Assembly (NCBI RefSeq): GCF_047663525.1
Contig: NC_092617.1
Location: 1,988,501-2,052,500 of the forward strand
DNA length: 64,000 nucleotides
Direction: 5' to 3'
Origin: Anas platyrhynchos
Taxonomy: Eukaryota; Chordata; Aves; Anseriformes; Anatidae
Of the stretch, positions 53,999-64,000 are shown one piece after another. The translations under genes and the position numbers were made by a program. The notes under the pieces are model-generated. The model was not told the origin of the DNA. It did not search any database and worked only from the letters and a program-made list of their open reading frames with translations. Each line of letters opens with the position of its first letter. Position 1 is the stretch's first letter.

Positions 53999-54925
53999 AT
54001 GTGTAACAACAGCTCCATCACCGAGTTCCTCCTGCTGGCATTCGCAGACACACGGGAGCTGCAACTCCTACACTTTGGGCTCTTCCTGGGCATCTACCTG
54101 GCTGCCCTCCTGGGCAACGGCCTCATCCTCACTGCTGTAGCCTGTGACCACCGCCTCCACACCCCCATGTACTTCTTCCTCCTCAACCTTGCCCTCAGCG
54201 ACCTGGGCTGCATCTCTACCACTCTGCCCAAAGCCATGACCAATTTGCTCTGGGACACCAAGGCCATTCCCTATTCAGGATGTGTTGCACAGCTCTTTCT
54301 TATAATCTTTTTGAATTTAGCAGAACTTTCTCTTCTCACTGTCATGGCTTACGACCGCTACGTTGCCATCTGCAAGCCCCTGCACTATGGGAGCCTCCTG
54401 GGCAGCAGAGCCTGTGCCACCATGGCAGCAGCTGCCTGGGGCAGTGGCTTTCTCCAAGCTGTGCTGCACATTGCCAACATATTTTCACTGCCCCTCTGCT
54501 GTGGCAATTCTCTCTGCCAGTTCTTCTGTGAAATCCCCCAGATCCTCAAGCTCTCCTGCTCAGACTCGTACATAAGGGAAGTTCAACTTTGTACGGTTAC
54601 TGCTTTTCTATTTGGGGGTTGTTTTGTTTTCATTGTGGTGTCCTATGTGCAGATCTTCAGGGCAGTGCTGAGGATGCCCTCTGAGCAGGGCCGGCACAAA
54701 GCCTTCTCCACGTGCCTCCCTCACCTGGCTGTGGTCTCCCTCTTTCTCAGCACAGTTATCTTTGCCCACCTGAAGCCCCCATCAATTTCCTCACCTTCCC
54801 TGGATGTTGTTCTGGCATTTCTGTACTTGATGGTGCCTCCAGTAGTGAACCCCTTCATCTACAGCATGAGGAACAAGGAGATCAAGGTTGCCATGTGGAA
54901 AGTGATGACTGGGTGTTTTTCTTGA
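53999..54925 (+). CDS. Olfactory receptor, OR14-like, divergent member (intact, 308 aa)
   Basis: Odorant receptor with overlapping sequons at residues 3-6 (NNSS), Asn40, LHTPMYFFLLNLALSD at 53-68, Cys95, MAYDRYVAIC at 116-125, Cys167, 177 and 187, KAFSTCLPHL at 234-243, and NPFIY at 284-288. It is the most different of the six: Ser67 instead of Leu, PYSGC before the TM3 region, CCGNSLCQ in the second loop with an added Cys, LMVPPVVNP in TM7, and a short tail ending GCFS. The tail resembles that of the partial OR at 63829-64000 (ARCFS), so these two form a sub-lineage. Start chosen by the acceptor 23 nt upstream and by length. Confidence 0.96.
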   Translation: MCNNSSITEFLLLAFADTRELQLLHFGLFLGIYLAALLGNGLILTAVACDHRLHTPMYFFLLNLALSDLGCISTTLPKAMTNLLWDTKAIPYSGCVAQLFLIIFLNLAELSLLTVMAYDRYVAICKPLHYGSLLGSRACATMAAAAWGSGFLQAVLHIANIFSLPLCCGNSLCQFFCEIPQILKLSCSDSYIREVQLCTVTAFLFGGCFVFIVVSYVQIFRAVLRMPSEQGRHKAFSTCLPHLAVVSLFLSTVIFAHLKPPSISSPSLDVVLAFLYLMVPPVVNPFIYSMRNKEIKVAMWKVMTGCFS

Positions 54926-55103
54926 GCAATACATTGCCTGCCTTCTTCTGTAAATCACTCATAATGTAACTCATGATAGCTGAAGCCAGTGGGTATTATG
55001 TTCTTATGTTGTTATTGGTGTTCTGCTTTTTTCTCCATTTTATTTTATCAAATAATTCCCACAAAGAAATATAATTCTTCATTTTGCTTGAGTATTTAAA
55101 CCA

Positions 55104-55109
55104 ATTAAA
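55104..55109 (+). promoter_or_regulatory. Possible poly(A) signal ATTAAA for the OR at 53999
   Basis: ATTAAA about 180 nt after the stop. This OR lacks an M module, and no AATAAA is found close by. Confidence 0.4.
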
Positions 55110-55139
55110 GTGACTTTTTGTCTTATATCGTTCCTCTGA

Positions 55140-55315
55140 GATGTTTTCTGTGGCTTCAGGGACAGTGTGCAGAGGTGGAGAGGAAGAGTCGTGGCAGTCC
55201 AGCCCGGGAGCACCAGCGCTGGGTCCATGCAGAGCTGCTCTCCTGCCACTGCCACCCTCTCCTGCTGAGCCCTGCTGGCAGAGTAAGGCCTGGCTGCTCC
55301 TGTAGCTTGGTGAGG
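55140..55315 (+). repeat. G block, partial inverted copy
   Basis: Reverse of 16490-16660 (GGGAGCACCAGCGCT, then GCAGAGCTGCTCTC). It places the G block 3' of an intact OR. Confidence 0.6.
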
Positions 55316-56690
55316 GTGATACTGTAAAAGCCAGTCAAAGTAACTCTCTTAAGACTCAGTTTGGAGTTTTAGAAAACAGGCATTCTTTTACGGAGGTGAT
55401 GGACACACAGGGGCTCACACCAGTGCTTACAGAACTGTTTGAGCTATAGGGCTTATATACAAGCAAAACAAACATGTTAATCACATTTCCCCAAAACATA
55501 TTCATACCACTTCCTGTAACTCCTTAAAATCAGTAAGTGTCGCTGACACATGCACATTTGTTTCCACTGTCTCTCAGGGGTCTCTGGTGGTCATCGGTAG
55601 TCTTCCTCACTATGTTCGTCAGTTGAATCCAGTTCTTGTCCATGCTCAAGCCATCAACATCTTTCTTCTCTTATTCTTTCATCTCAGGTGTGCATACAAA
55701 GCTTAGGTGGTTACACATCCAAGGATATATGCATAGCATGAATTTCTCACCTAATCTTCTGACACATGCTCTAGGCCTGGGTCACCTTGCCCTCAGTCTG
55801 AGATACAAGTCTGTAGGCTCTTATAGATAAAGCTGACTAATCAGTGACTAAAGTAACATCAGGGGTGAATGTTTCTAAACTTTCTTCTCTCTAACAAAAA
55901 CTAGTAAAGGTTTCACCTATCTCCTAATGAAGCTTTTCAAATTTGAAGCCATTGTTCTGTCAAGGAAGAGACCATTTTGCCTTTCAGCTCAGTATCAAGG
56001 GGAGGCCAGGAAGCCCCTCCCAAGGCTGCTCATGCCACCAGAGACAAGGCCGGGGATGAGGGGAGAGAGGGGAATGGAAGGGCCATGGTGAGGTCCCTGC
56101 TGCATTGCTGGTTGCCCTGCAGGAGATGTGCTGTCCAGCAGGCCTTGTGAGGTCACCCAGCACCTCACAGAGCACCCCAAGGCAGCAGGGATGGCACTGG
56201 AGAGGCGGGTGGCAGATCCCAGCCAGGGGCTGTCTGTGGGTCCTCTCTGCTGCAGCCGCCTGATGGCGCGTGGTAGGAGGAGGGCAGGCAGGGCTTGGGG
56301 CCACCATGCTCATGGTTCCCAGTTTCTTTTACATGGTTCCTAACCTGAGACTTGTCCATTGATGGTAAGTGTTCCCTGCAGACGACTTTCTGAAATGCTG
56401 GGATTTGGTGAATAATTCTCATTCTGTTTTCCAAGGAGAAGAGAGCCTCTCTTTCCCATCTTGTGATGCTCTGCTCTGCATCAGGGGCAGCACAGCTCCA
56501 TACATCACAGCAGGCTTAGACCAGACTGCAGGAGCTCCTGACAGATGGAAATCTGCTTTCAGAGATGATGGCACATTTTGGGTAAGGGTAAAGAGCATGA
56601 GAAAGGAAATCCACCATAATTTGGCTGTTTTGGAGGTCCAGAGTGGTGATGAGGAGAAAGAAATGCCACTCCGAGGGCAGTGCTGTGGTG
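55316..56690. other. Unidentified interval
   Basis: 55320-55980 is AT-rich with no match; 55980-56690 is GC-rich with open but unpatterned frames. A retroviral LTR is possible around 55330-55680 but I cannot show it. Confidence 0.3.
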
Positions 56691-57310
56691 ACTCAGAGGG
56701 TGTCTGCTTCAGCCCATGGCTTGTGTTTCAAGTCAGAGGCAGTGAGCATAAGGAGTCCCTAGTATGGGTGGGGAGATGCTGTGGTGGGGAAGCAGGTTGG
56801 ATGTCTCCAGGCCACAGGGAAAATGGTTCAGGCATGCAACAGGGTAGGACAACCTGTGGGGAGATGTCCAAGGGCACTGGCAGGGCTGGAAGGCCCTGAC
56901 ACAGCAGAGGTCTTTGTCCCCGTGGCTCTGGCTGTTGTCTCTACCACTGGGGCCTATGAGACGACACATTGTGCTCCTGGCACTGGAACCATGTGGCCTC
57001 CTTGCAGCCCTGTGCGCTGATTTTGTACTGTTGTCCTTTAGTTGCCATCACACACCCCAGATCCCACTGCCCCTTGAAGAGCAGCATGAGGGACAGAAAC
57101 TCTCTTACCAGAGCTGGGTGTCAGGCCTTGGTGCTTGCTTTGATAAAACACATCAAGGTTTCCTTGCCATCAGGGCCACCTTTACTTTGCCTTTGCCTGC
57201 CTATCATCACTGCCTCCCGTTTCCTTTGCTAACAAGTCCATGGGGGAGCTGTGGTGGTAATGGCCCCCAGTGGGACCAATTAACACTCCCAGAACCTTCA
57301 GCATTTCTTC
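56690..57310 (+). repeat. W block, copy 2
   Basis: Partner of 52141-52800. Confidence 0.5.
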
Positions 57311-57600
57311 TAGCCTTAACTTCTTGAACAGCCTGCGCTATCTTCTCTCAGCATCAGAGGTGCATGGACTCAGCACCAAATACACCCTGGGGCTCGGCAC
57401 AATGCAGAGAGCCCTCCTGTGCCCTCTTTCTGCCCAGCAGTTCATTCAAGGCTTCAAGGTTTTTACGTCTAATTGGGGAGATTTCAGAAAGCTAGTGAAT
57501 GAAGCAGATTTCAATGAGCAGTTGATAATAAGGGAGCTTTCCCTTCAAGCTGGATTCTTTATTGATTTATTTCAATTCCCTGCCCTCTTCCTTTGCTATT
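57190..57600 (-). repeat. D block, diverged copy
   Basis: Contains GACTCAGCACCAAATACACC, corresponding to the TATTTTGGTGCTGAGTC of the other D copies in reverse. Confidence 0.45.
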
Positions 57601-59099
57601 GATCCAGAGGGTCTCCTAAGGAGGCCTGGTCAGCTTGGAAAGGCAGTCCCTTGAGGCCAGGCACTCCGTGGGCAACCTTGCTCCTCACCTCCCCAGCTCC
57701 ACCATTTCTCTCATAGCCACCTGGGACTTGCAGCACTTCTCCTCCCATCAGACTTCTCCAGTCAGGGCTGCAGCTGCATGTTACAGCTCCTTTGCACCAA
57801 CTACCAGCCCTTTTCCCCACAGAACTGCCTGCACGCAGGCACAGAAGGACTGCTCCCCATTGAAAACCAACCAAAGTTAAGTGTGGTGCAGTTCAGTAAA
57901 CAGTAAAACATTCTCCTCAGCTGTGTGCCCAGTGCAAGCTGCAGCTAATGAGGTTCACCTTCCCCAAGGGATGGCCATATAAGGACTGTTCTAGGCAGAG
58001 TGTTTGAAGTGATGAACACATGCTCTTTTATTTATTTATTTTTATTTTCTTTCCTATGTTGGAATAATTTGTTCACCTTTCCAGGCAGACCTTGCTAGGT
58101 TCAGGGGCCCCTCTGTACTGGAGGTGTTTTCCTGGGGCTGGCAGCTGTCAAGAGGACCTGTGGGAGACCAGAGGCCCTCAGGAGCTGCAGGTGGAGGCTG
58201 GGCAGTGTGTCAAAGCATCAATATTGGCCATTTTTAACTACGAAAAAAAAGGAAAGCAGAATCACCAAAGTTGGAAATGTGCATCCATAAATTATCAATG
58301 CTTTAGAAGTTTGACTTTATTTCTGTTTAGTTTTGTTTTCTTTTTTATTTTTATTGACATTTTCAAAGCATTTCTAGTATTGTTAGGCGAACACCATTAA
58401 GTAAGATCATTCTGCATCTTGTACAAAGCCCTGTGCCCCCCTCGAAGAATCTTATCATATCCATGACAATTCACAGTCTTTGCAAAAAAGTACATAACAC
58501 TGAGATGTGGACCTTGCTGCACAGATGGAAGAAAGCAGGACCATGAACATGCAGGAAATATTCACTTTTCCAGGTTACAGGTCCAGGAGATATGGAAGTG
58601 TGGCAAAAGTAGAAAACATGCTCAGGTTTATGGCCAGGACAGAGCATGCATTTCCCTCCGGGTAGGAAAGAAAGTGAAAAATGAGACCGTCTCTGAGAGG
58701 AGCAGCATGCAGAGGGAGAGAACTAACACCCCAGAAAAGCCCAGATCTCTTCCCACACCTCAGAGCACATCCAGGCAATGGACTTTCAGGTGCTTACAGC
58801 TGGAAGACAGGAGCTGGAGGTGTAACGCAGAGATGGCTGAGGCAGTGCCTCCCAGGCTACAGTTACAGCCAAGGAAGAAGAGGAGATGTTCACCTGCCTG
58901 GCTGTCCCCTACAACACAGGAGGATTCAGGCCCCACAGCATCTCCTCTGTCACCACCAGAAACTGGGCCTGAGGTCAAAGGACCATAAGGCATGTTGGCA
59001 GGGACCTCAGGAGGCCTGCTGCCCAAGCTGTCATAAGCACGGTCAGAACAGGCTGTTCAGGGCTTGATCCTGTTGCATTTTGCAAAACCAGAAAAGATG
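57601..59099. other. Unidentified interval
   Basis: No OR, CR1 or block homology that I can see. A TTTA run at 58025-58045. Open frames at 58674-59067 lack any domain pattern. Confidence 0.35.
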
Positions 59100-59500
59100 G
59101 AGACTGCACAGCCTCTGGGTGACGCCTGGCTGAGCCCATGGTGAGAAGGCTTTTTACCTTCTCTCCAGCCTGAAGCTCTCCTCTTTCACCTTCACAGCTG
59201 TTGTCTTTTGTCCTCCCACCCTGAACCCAGCTGAAGATCCTGGCTCCGCATCCTCCACAACTCCCCCCCCCCAGAGATACAGCCAGAGGAGGTCCCCCTC
59301 GCCCTGCCCTTCCCCAGGCTGGACAAGCCCAGCACCCTCAGCCTCTCCTCACAGGCAGAGTTCTCCAGAGCATCTTGGGGAGCCTGTTCTAAACCTGCTG
59401 CAACTTGCTGACATCCCTCCTGTCCTGGAGACCTGAAAATCAGGAGCCGTCTTCTGGATCACGCCTTCCCTGCATCCCCTGGCCATTCCCAGCTCACACA
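59100..59500 (-). repeat. Old CR1 LINE fragment
   Basis: In minus sense, decayed ORF2 C-terminal text. On the plus strand CCAGGCTGGACAAGCCCAGC and GGGGAGCCTGTTCTAAACCT are typical reverse-CR1 phrases. No intact frame. Confidence 0.55.
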
Positions 59501-60079
59501 GCCCAGTACACTGCTGGCTGTCCTTGCTGGTTACAATTCCTTTGTTATTATCCTCCCTTCCTTTTCTGTCCTCTTCAACTGTTTTTACCTTAACCGAGAA
59601 TTTCTGTCCATTTTCTGATTCTCTCCCATATCCCTGAGCACAGAGGAGAGGGAGATTTTTGGCAAAGACTAAGGAAAAAGAAGGCATGGAGTCCCTCAGC
59701 CCTATCTGTGTCCGCTGCTATGAAATGACTTGTTTGGCACTGAGGAGACACGAGGGGATGCCTCCCATGGCCGGCATGTTGGAATGGAAGGACACAGGCT
59801 CTTTAGGAAGGACAGGCTGGGGACATGAGGAGGGGGCATCGCCCGCCCTGTCAAGGAGCAGCTGGAGTGCCTGCAGCTCTGCTGGGTCAGGGTTATAGGA
59901 GGGCAGGGACAGGGGCATTGGAGTGGGGGTCTGCTACAGGCCACCTGATCAGGAGGAGCAAGCAAATGAGGCCCTCTTGTTTGTTTGTTTCTCCAGAGAG
60001 TATTTTGGGTGATGCAGTGTGCTTTGGTACCTTTGTGAGATGCTTGGCTACTGCAGGAAGTGGCCGATAAGCTCCCATG
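59501..60079. other. Spacer left of the minisatellite
   Basis: No gene recognised. A (TTTG) run lies at about 59977-59990. Confidence 0.4.
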
Positions 60080-61051
60080 AGAAGACTGGTGCTCCAGGTG
60101 TTGTTTTGGAGCCCTGAGGAGATGCCTGGGTTTTCCACTCAGATGTTGGAGTGCAGTGGGGAGATTCTTGGGGACTCCAGGGAGGAGCTTGGGTGACTGT
60201 GGGAGAACCTGGCATGACCAGGACAGAACCAGGTGCACCAGGGAGATGTTAGTATGCCCCAGGGCTATACTTATGTGCCTTAGGGAGGTTCTTGGTTGCC
60301 CCTCTTACACCCCAGGGAGGTTCCTAGTGCTCCAGAGAAAGCCTTGGGTGCTCAATGGAGATGTGTTGTGTTTCCAGAGACATATCTCTGTACCCCAGGG
60401 AGGTTTTTGTGAACCATGGGGAGGGGCTGAAGGTGCCGATGGGGGATCTCGGCTGTCCCTTGAGGTGCTTGTGTGCCCTGGGGAGATGTTACAATGCTCA
60501 AAGGATATGCCTGGGTGCCCGGGGGCACATGTGGGTGCTCCAGGGACATGCCTGGGTGACCCAGTGAGTACTTTATTGCTCCAAATAGATGGTTGGGTAT
60601 TCTCAGAATCTACTTGGGTGCCTCTGGGAGATGCTTATGTGATCTAGGAATTACTTGGGTGTCCAAAATAGTGCTTGTGTGCCCTGGGACATGTTTGTCA
60701 TCAATGGCAGGAACCTGAGTGTCTCACAAAAGTGCGTGGATACTCTGGGGTGATGCTTGGGTGCTCCAGAGAGATGCCTGTGTGCTTAAGGAAGGTTGCT
60801 TGGCTCAAGCGAGGAGATGCTAGCGTGTCCTGGAAAAATGCTTGGGGATTCCAGAGAGATCCTTGGGTCCTTCAGGAAGGTGCTTGTGTTCCCCAGAGAG
60901 ATGCTTGTGTGGTGTCCCCAAGGAAGTACTTCATTGCTGTGTGCAGATGCTTGGGTCCTGCAAGGATTTTCTTGGGTGCCCCATGGAGACACTTGGGTGC
61001 TCACAGTTGATGCTACTCTTCCACAGAGAGGTGCTTGGGTCTTCCAAGAAG
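60080..61051 (+). repeat. 21-bp minisatellite, left part
   Basis: Degenerate tandem repeat with unit close to GGGAGATGCTTGGGTGCTCCA. Because 21 is a multiple of 3, long frames of 7-residue repeats stay open (60156-60647 and 60842 onward, e.g. REMLVCP RAILMCL REVLGCP). I count roughly 40 units with many indels. No signal of a real protein. Confidence 0.85.
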
Positions 61052-62231
61052 GTATTAGACACAAGTGTGGATGTGGTCTACCTTGACTTCAGCAAGGCTT
61101 TTGACACCGTCTCCCACAGCATTCTCCTCAAGAAACTGGCTTCCGTAGGCTTGGACTGGCGCACGCTTCGTTGGGTTAGAAACTGGCTGGATAGCCGGGC
61201 CCAAAGAGTTGTGGTAAATGGAGCCAAGTCCAGTTGGAGGCCAGTCACTAGTGGCGTCCCCCAGGGCTCGGTGCTGGGGCCGGTCCTCTTTAACATCTTC
61301 ATCAATGATCTGGATGACGGCATTGAGTGCACCCTCAGTAAGTTTGCAGATGACACCAAGCTAGGTGCGTGTGTCGATCTGCTCGAGGGTAGGAAGGCTC
61401 TGCAGGAGGATCTGGATAGGCTGCACCAATGGGCTGAGGTCAACTGCATGAAGTTCAACAAGGCCAAGTGCCGGGTCCTGCACCTGGGGCGCAATAACCC
61501 CAAGCAGAACTACAGGCTGGGAGAGGAATGGTTGGAGAGCTGCCAGGCAGAGAAGGACCTGGGAGTGATGGTGGACAGTCGGCTGAATATGAGCCAGCAG
61601 TGTGCTCAGGTGGCCAAGAAGGCCAATGGCATCCTGGCTTGTATCAGAAACAGTGTGACTAGCAGGGCTAGGGAGGTGATCGTCCCCCTGGACTCGGCTC
61701 TGGTGAGGCCGCACCTCGAGTACTGTGTTCAGTTTTGGGCCCCTCGCTACAAGAAGGACATTGAGGTGCTTGAGCGGGTCCAAAGAAGGGCGACGAAGCT
61801 GGTGAGGGGCCTGGAGAGCAAGTCCTATGAGGAGCGGCTGAAGGAGCTGGGCTTGTTCAGCCTAGAGAAGAGGAGGCTCAGGGGTGACCTTATTGCTCTG
61901 TATAAGTACATTAAAGGAGGCTGTAGAGAGGTGGGGGTTGGCCTGTTCTCCCATGTGCCTGGTGACAGGACGAGGGGGAATGGGCTAAAGTTACGCCAGG
62001 GGAGTTTTAGGTTAGATGTTAGGAAGAATTTCTTTACTGAAAGGGTTGTTAGGCACTGGAACGGGCTGCCCAAGGAGGTGGTGGAGTCACCATCCCTGGA
62101 AGTCTTCAAAAGACGTTTAGATGTAGAACTTAGGGATATGGTTTAGTGGGGACTGTTAGTGTTAGGTTAGAGGTTGGAGTCGATGATCTTGAGGTCTCTT
62201 CCAACCTAGAAATTCTGTGATTCTGTGATAT
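61052..62231 (+). repeat. CR1 LINE, 1.2-kb 5'-truncated copy with open ORF2 C-terminus
   Basis: Starts inside the reverse transcriptase palm ([20 protein letters not shown]). It keeps [20 protein letters not shown] and an intact catalytic FADD at 61343-61354, then runs without a stop to the natural end of ORF2 at 62146. Ends in ATTCTGTG-type units at 62211-62231, a different 3' type from the ATTCTATG copies. It is inserted in the minisatellite, and the upstream repeat frame (from 60842) reads straight into it. The palm N-terminal half is missing, so it cannot be active. Confidence 0.95.
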
Positions 62232-62504
62232 GGAGATGCTTAGATGCGTGAAGGATATTCTTATTTAGGGTAGACTCTTGAATGCTCTAGGTAGGGGCTT
62301 GATGTCTCCAAGGAGATGCTTTTGAGCCCTGTCATGATGATTCAGGAGGTGCTTGGGTTCCCTGGCTTGAATCTTGCATGTCAAGTGATGTGCTTTGGAG
62401 CACGAAGGGATTGTTTGGATGCTTGGGAAGGTTTGGGTGCACCACAAAGCTCCTGGTGTTCTCCAGGAGGATGCTTCTGTGCTGTTATAAAAGGGTTGTA
62501 TCTT
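62232..62504 (+). repeat. 21-bp minisatellite, right part
   Basis: Continuation of the array after the CR1 (GGAGATGCTTAGATGCGTG onward), more decayed, up to the LTR. Confidence 0.75.
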
Positions 62505-63550
62505 TGTGGTGGTTTTACTCGGGTGGGCGGCCGAGCTCCACCACAACTGCTCTCTCACTCCCCCTCCTCAAAGAGGAATGGGGAGAAAATATGATGAAGA
62601 GAACTCAAGGGTTGAGATAAGGATGAAGAGATTGCACAGTAATTATCGTGATGGGCAAAACAGACTCGGCATAGGGAGATAGTACTTATTACTAATAAGC
62701 TAGAGAAGTGAGAAACAAAGGAAAGAAACCAAAAGCACCTCTCCCCAACCAGCCACTTACACCTCATCCCCCCCAGCGGCGCAGGGGAATGGGGGAGCGG
62801 GGGTTATGGTCAGTCTATAGCGCTTCTTCTCTGTCGCTCCTTCTCAATCACTCTCATCCCCTGTGCTGTGGGGTTCCTCCCACGGGATGCAGTCCTTGCT
62901 GAACGGATCCGGCATGAGCTGCCCAGAGGCAGCAACTCTTCCAGAACTGCTCCAGATACGGGTCTGTACCACGGGGTCCATCCCTCAGGAGCAAACTGCT
63001 CCAACCTGGATCCCCCACAGGCAGCAGCTCCTGCCAGGTCACCTGCTCCTGCGTGGGCTCCTCTCCACGGGCTACAGGTCCGGCCCGGAATCTGCTCCAG
63101 CAGGAGTCTTCCACAGGCTGCAGCCTCCCTCAGTGCAGGTCCACCTGCTCGACTGTGGTCTCCTCCACGGGCTGCAGTGTGGAACCCTGCTCCACTGTGG
63201 TACTCCATGGGCTGCAGGGGGACAGCCTGCTTCACCATGGTCCTCAACACAGGCTGCAGGGGACTTCTGCTCCGGAGCCTGGAGCACCTCTACGCCTCCT
63301 TCTTCAGTGACTTTGGTGCCTGCAAGACTGTTCATCACTCCTCTCACTCTCCCAGCTGCTATGTGGCACAGCATTTTTTTTCCATGCCTTAAACATGCTC
63401 TCACAGAGGTGCAAAACAACATCACTTATTGGCTCAGCTCTGGTCAGCAATGGGGTCCTTACCTAACATGGGGCAGCTTCTAGGTCCTTCTCACAGAAGC
63501 CACCCCTCTGGCCCCCTGCTACCAAAACCTTGCCATATAAACCCACTACA
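62505..63550 (-). repeat. ERV LTR, nearly full-length solo copy
   Basis: Bounded by TGTGGTGG at 62505 and ACTACA at 63550 (TG...CA). About 1.05 kb. In minus sense it opens TGTAGTGGGTTTATATGGCA and runs to CCACCACA. The GC-rich middle contains a loose tandem of CCACGGGCTGCAG-like units (about 63050-63260). No internal retroviral genes and no target duplication that I can see. Same family as 36109-36630. Confidence 0.75.
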
Positions 63551-63828
63551 CCCAGCACTTCCTATGTCCCGGGGAGCCTTTGAGACTCTCTTTGAGCACG
63601 TTCTAATGTGACGGCAACTCTGAAAGCAGATGTGAGTGTTTAGGCATAGCTCTTTTAAGAGGGAAATAGAATAATGAACCAAAATGAAGAATGTTACTTC
63701 TAAGTGAACAAAATTACTCAGAATATTAGTGGAAACTAACAGCAACACAAAATCAAAGAATTGGCATGGCCTATCGTGAGTAACGTTATCAGTTGTTTTC
63801 AGAAGAAGAGAGGCAAGAATGTTGTTGG
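63551..63828 (-). other. 3' flank of the last OR
   Basis: AT-rich, probably the 3' UTR of the OR at 63829. No AATAAA in the conserved context is seen, as for the OR at 53999. Confidence 0.45.
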
Positions 63829-64000
63829 TTATGAAAAACACCTGGCCATCAGTTTCCATATGGCATTCTTGAGCTCCTGGCTCCTCATGCTGTAGATGAG
63901 GGGGTTCACTGCTGGAGGCACAACTGCATACAGGACTGCGAGCACCAGGTCCAAGGATGGCAAAGAGATGGATGGGGGCTTCAGTTGGGCAAACATGATG
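63829..64000 (-). CDS. Olfactory receptor, OR14-like, C-terminal part (window edge)
   Basis: Open to the window edge. Covers the end of TM6, the third extracellular loop, TM7 and tail: FAQLKPPSISLPSLDLVLAV, then VVPPAVNPLIYSMRSQELKN, and a tail ending WKLMARCFS with stop at 63829-63831. NPLIY is intact and there is no frame break in the 56 visible codons. The tail is like that of the OR at 53999. Whether the rest is intact cannot be seen. Confidence 0.9.
   Translation of the reverse strand, partial: IMFAQLKPPSISLPSLDLVLAVLYAVVPPAVNPLIYSMRSQELKNAIWKLMARCFS

Noticed and set aside
60156-60647. 163-codon frame of heptad-like repeats as a possible repeat protein
   Set aside because: It follows from the 21-bp minisatellite period; units are too degenerate and there is no start context or flanking exon.
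62810-63483. Open frames of 117-206 codons inside the LTR at 62505-63550
   Set aside because: Explained by GC-rich tandem units in the LTR; not a retroviral protein pattern.
1-64000. CRISPR arrays, tRNA or rRNA genes, bacterial-type operons
   Set aside because: None seen; the tandem repeats present are microsatellites, a 21-bp minisatellite and the 62-bp subrepeats, with no spacer structure.

Overview
The window is nuclear DNA from a bird. Evidence: a cluster of intronless-coding chemoreceptor genes of the bird-expanded OR14-like (gamma-c) olfactory receptor clade, many CR1 LINE copies ending in ATTCTATG repeats, and LTRs of the kind common in avian genomes. The species cannot be fixed from sequence alone.

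Genes. Six intact olfactory receptor genes: 6197-7138 (-), 17691-18626 (-), 25381-26373 (+), 39493-40428 (-), 46415-47356 (-), 53999-54925 (+). A seventh runs off the right edge (63829-64000, -). Remnants lie at 16980-17198, 26568-26645 and 11224-11700; the last is from a different OR family. I see no other protein-coding gene I would defend. Each intact OR has a splice acceptor 15-23 nt before its ATG, so each is probably a single coding exon behind a 5' leader intron.

Layout. Almost everything between the receptors is a mosaic of repeated blocks, which I name by letter. U: GC-rich block upstream of each OR. V: follows U. M: downstream module that starts at the OR poly(A) signal. R: about 600 bp with internal 62-bp subrepeats. 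L: AT-rich, follows R. H: follows L and carries a long frame antisense to the OR. D, F, S, G, W: other duplicated intervals. The usual order, read toward a minus-strand OR from its 3' side, is D, R, L, H or G, M, OR, leader, U. The stretch from about 24.4 to 31.2 kb has this order reversed together with its OR, so it looks like an inverted unit.

Mobile elements. Young CR1 copies lie at 1-898, 21854-23685, 50745-51087 (nested in an older CR1) and 61052-62231 (inserted in a 21-bp minisatellite). Many older fragments are present. Retroviral pieces are a pol fragment with a broken active site (23690-24215), two copies of one LTR (36109-36630 and a nearly full one at 62505-63550), several short LTR scraps, and an LTR-like unit of unknown family at 31475-32470.

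Working together. The receptors are odorant-binding G-protein-coupled receptors expected in olfactory neuron cilia. The repeated U/leader and M blocks travel with them and probably carry their promoters, first exons and 3' ends. Nothing in the window suggests an operon-like pathway; the biology is gene-family birth, conversion and death.
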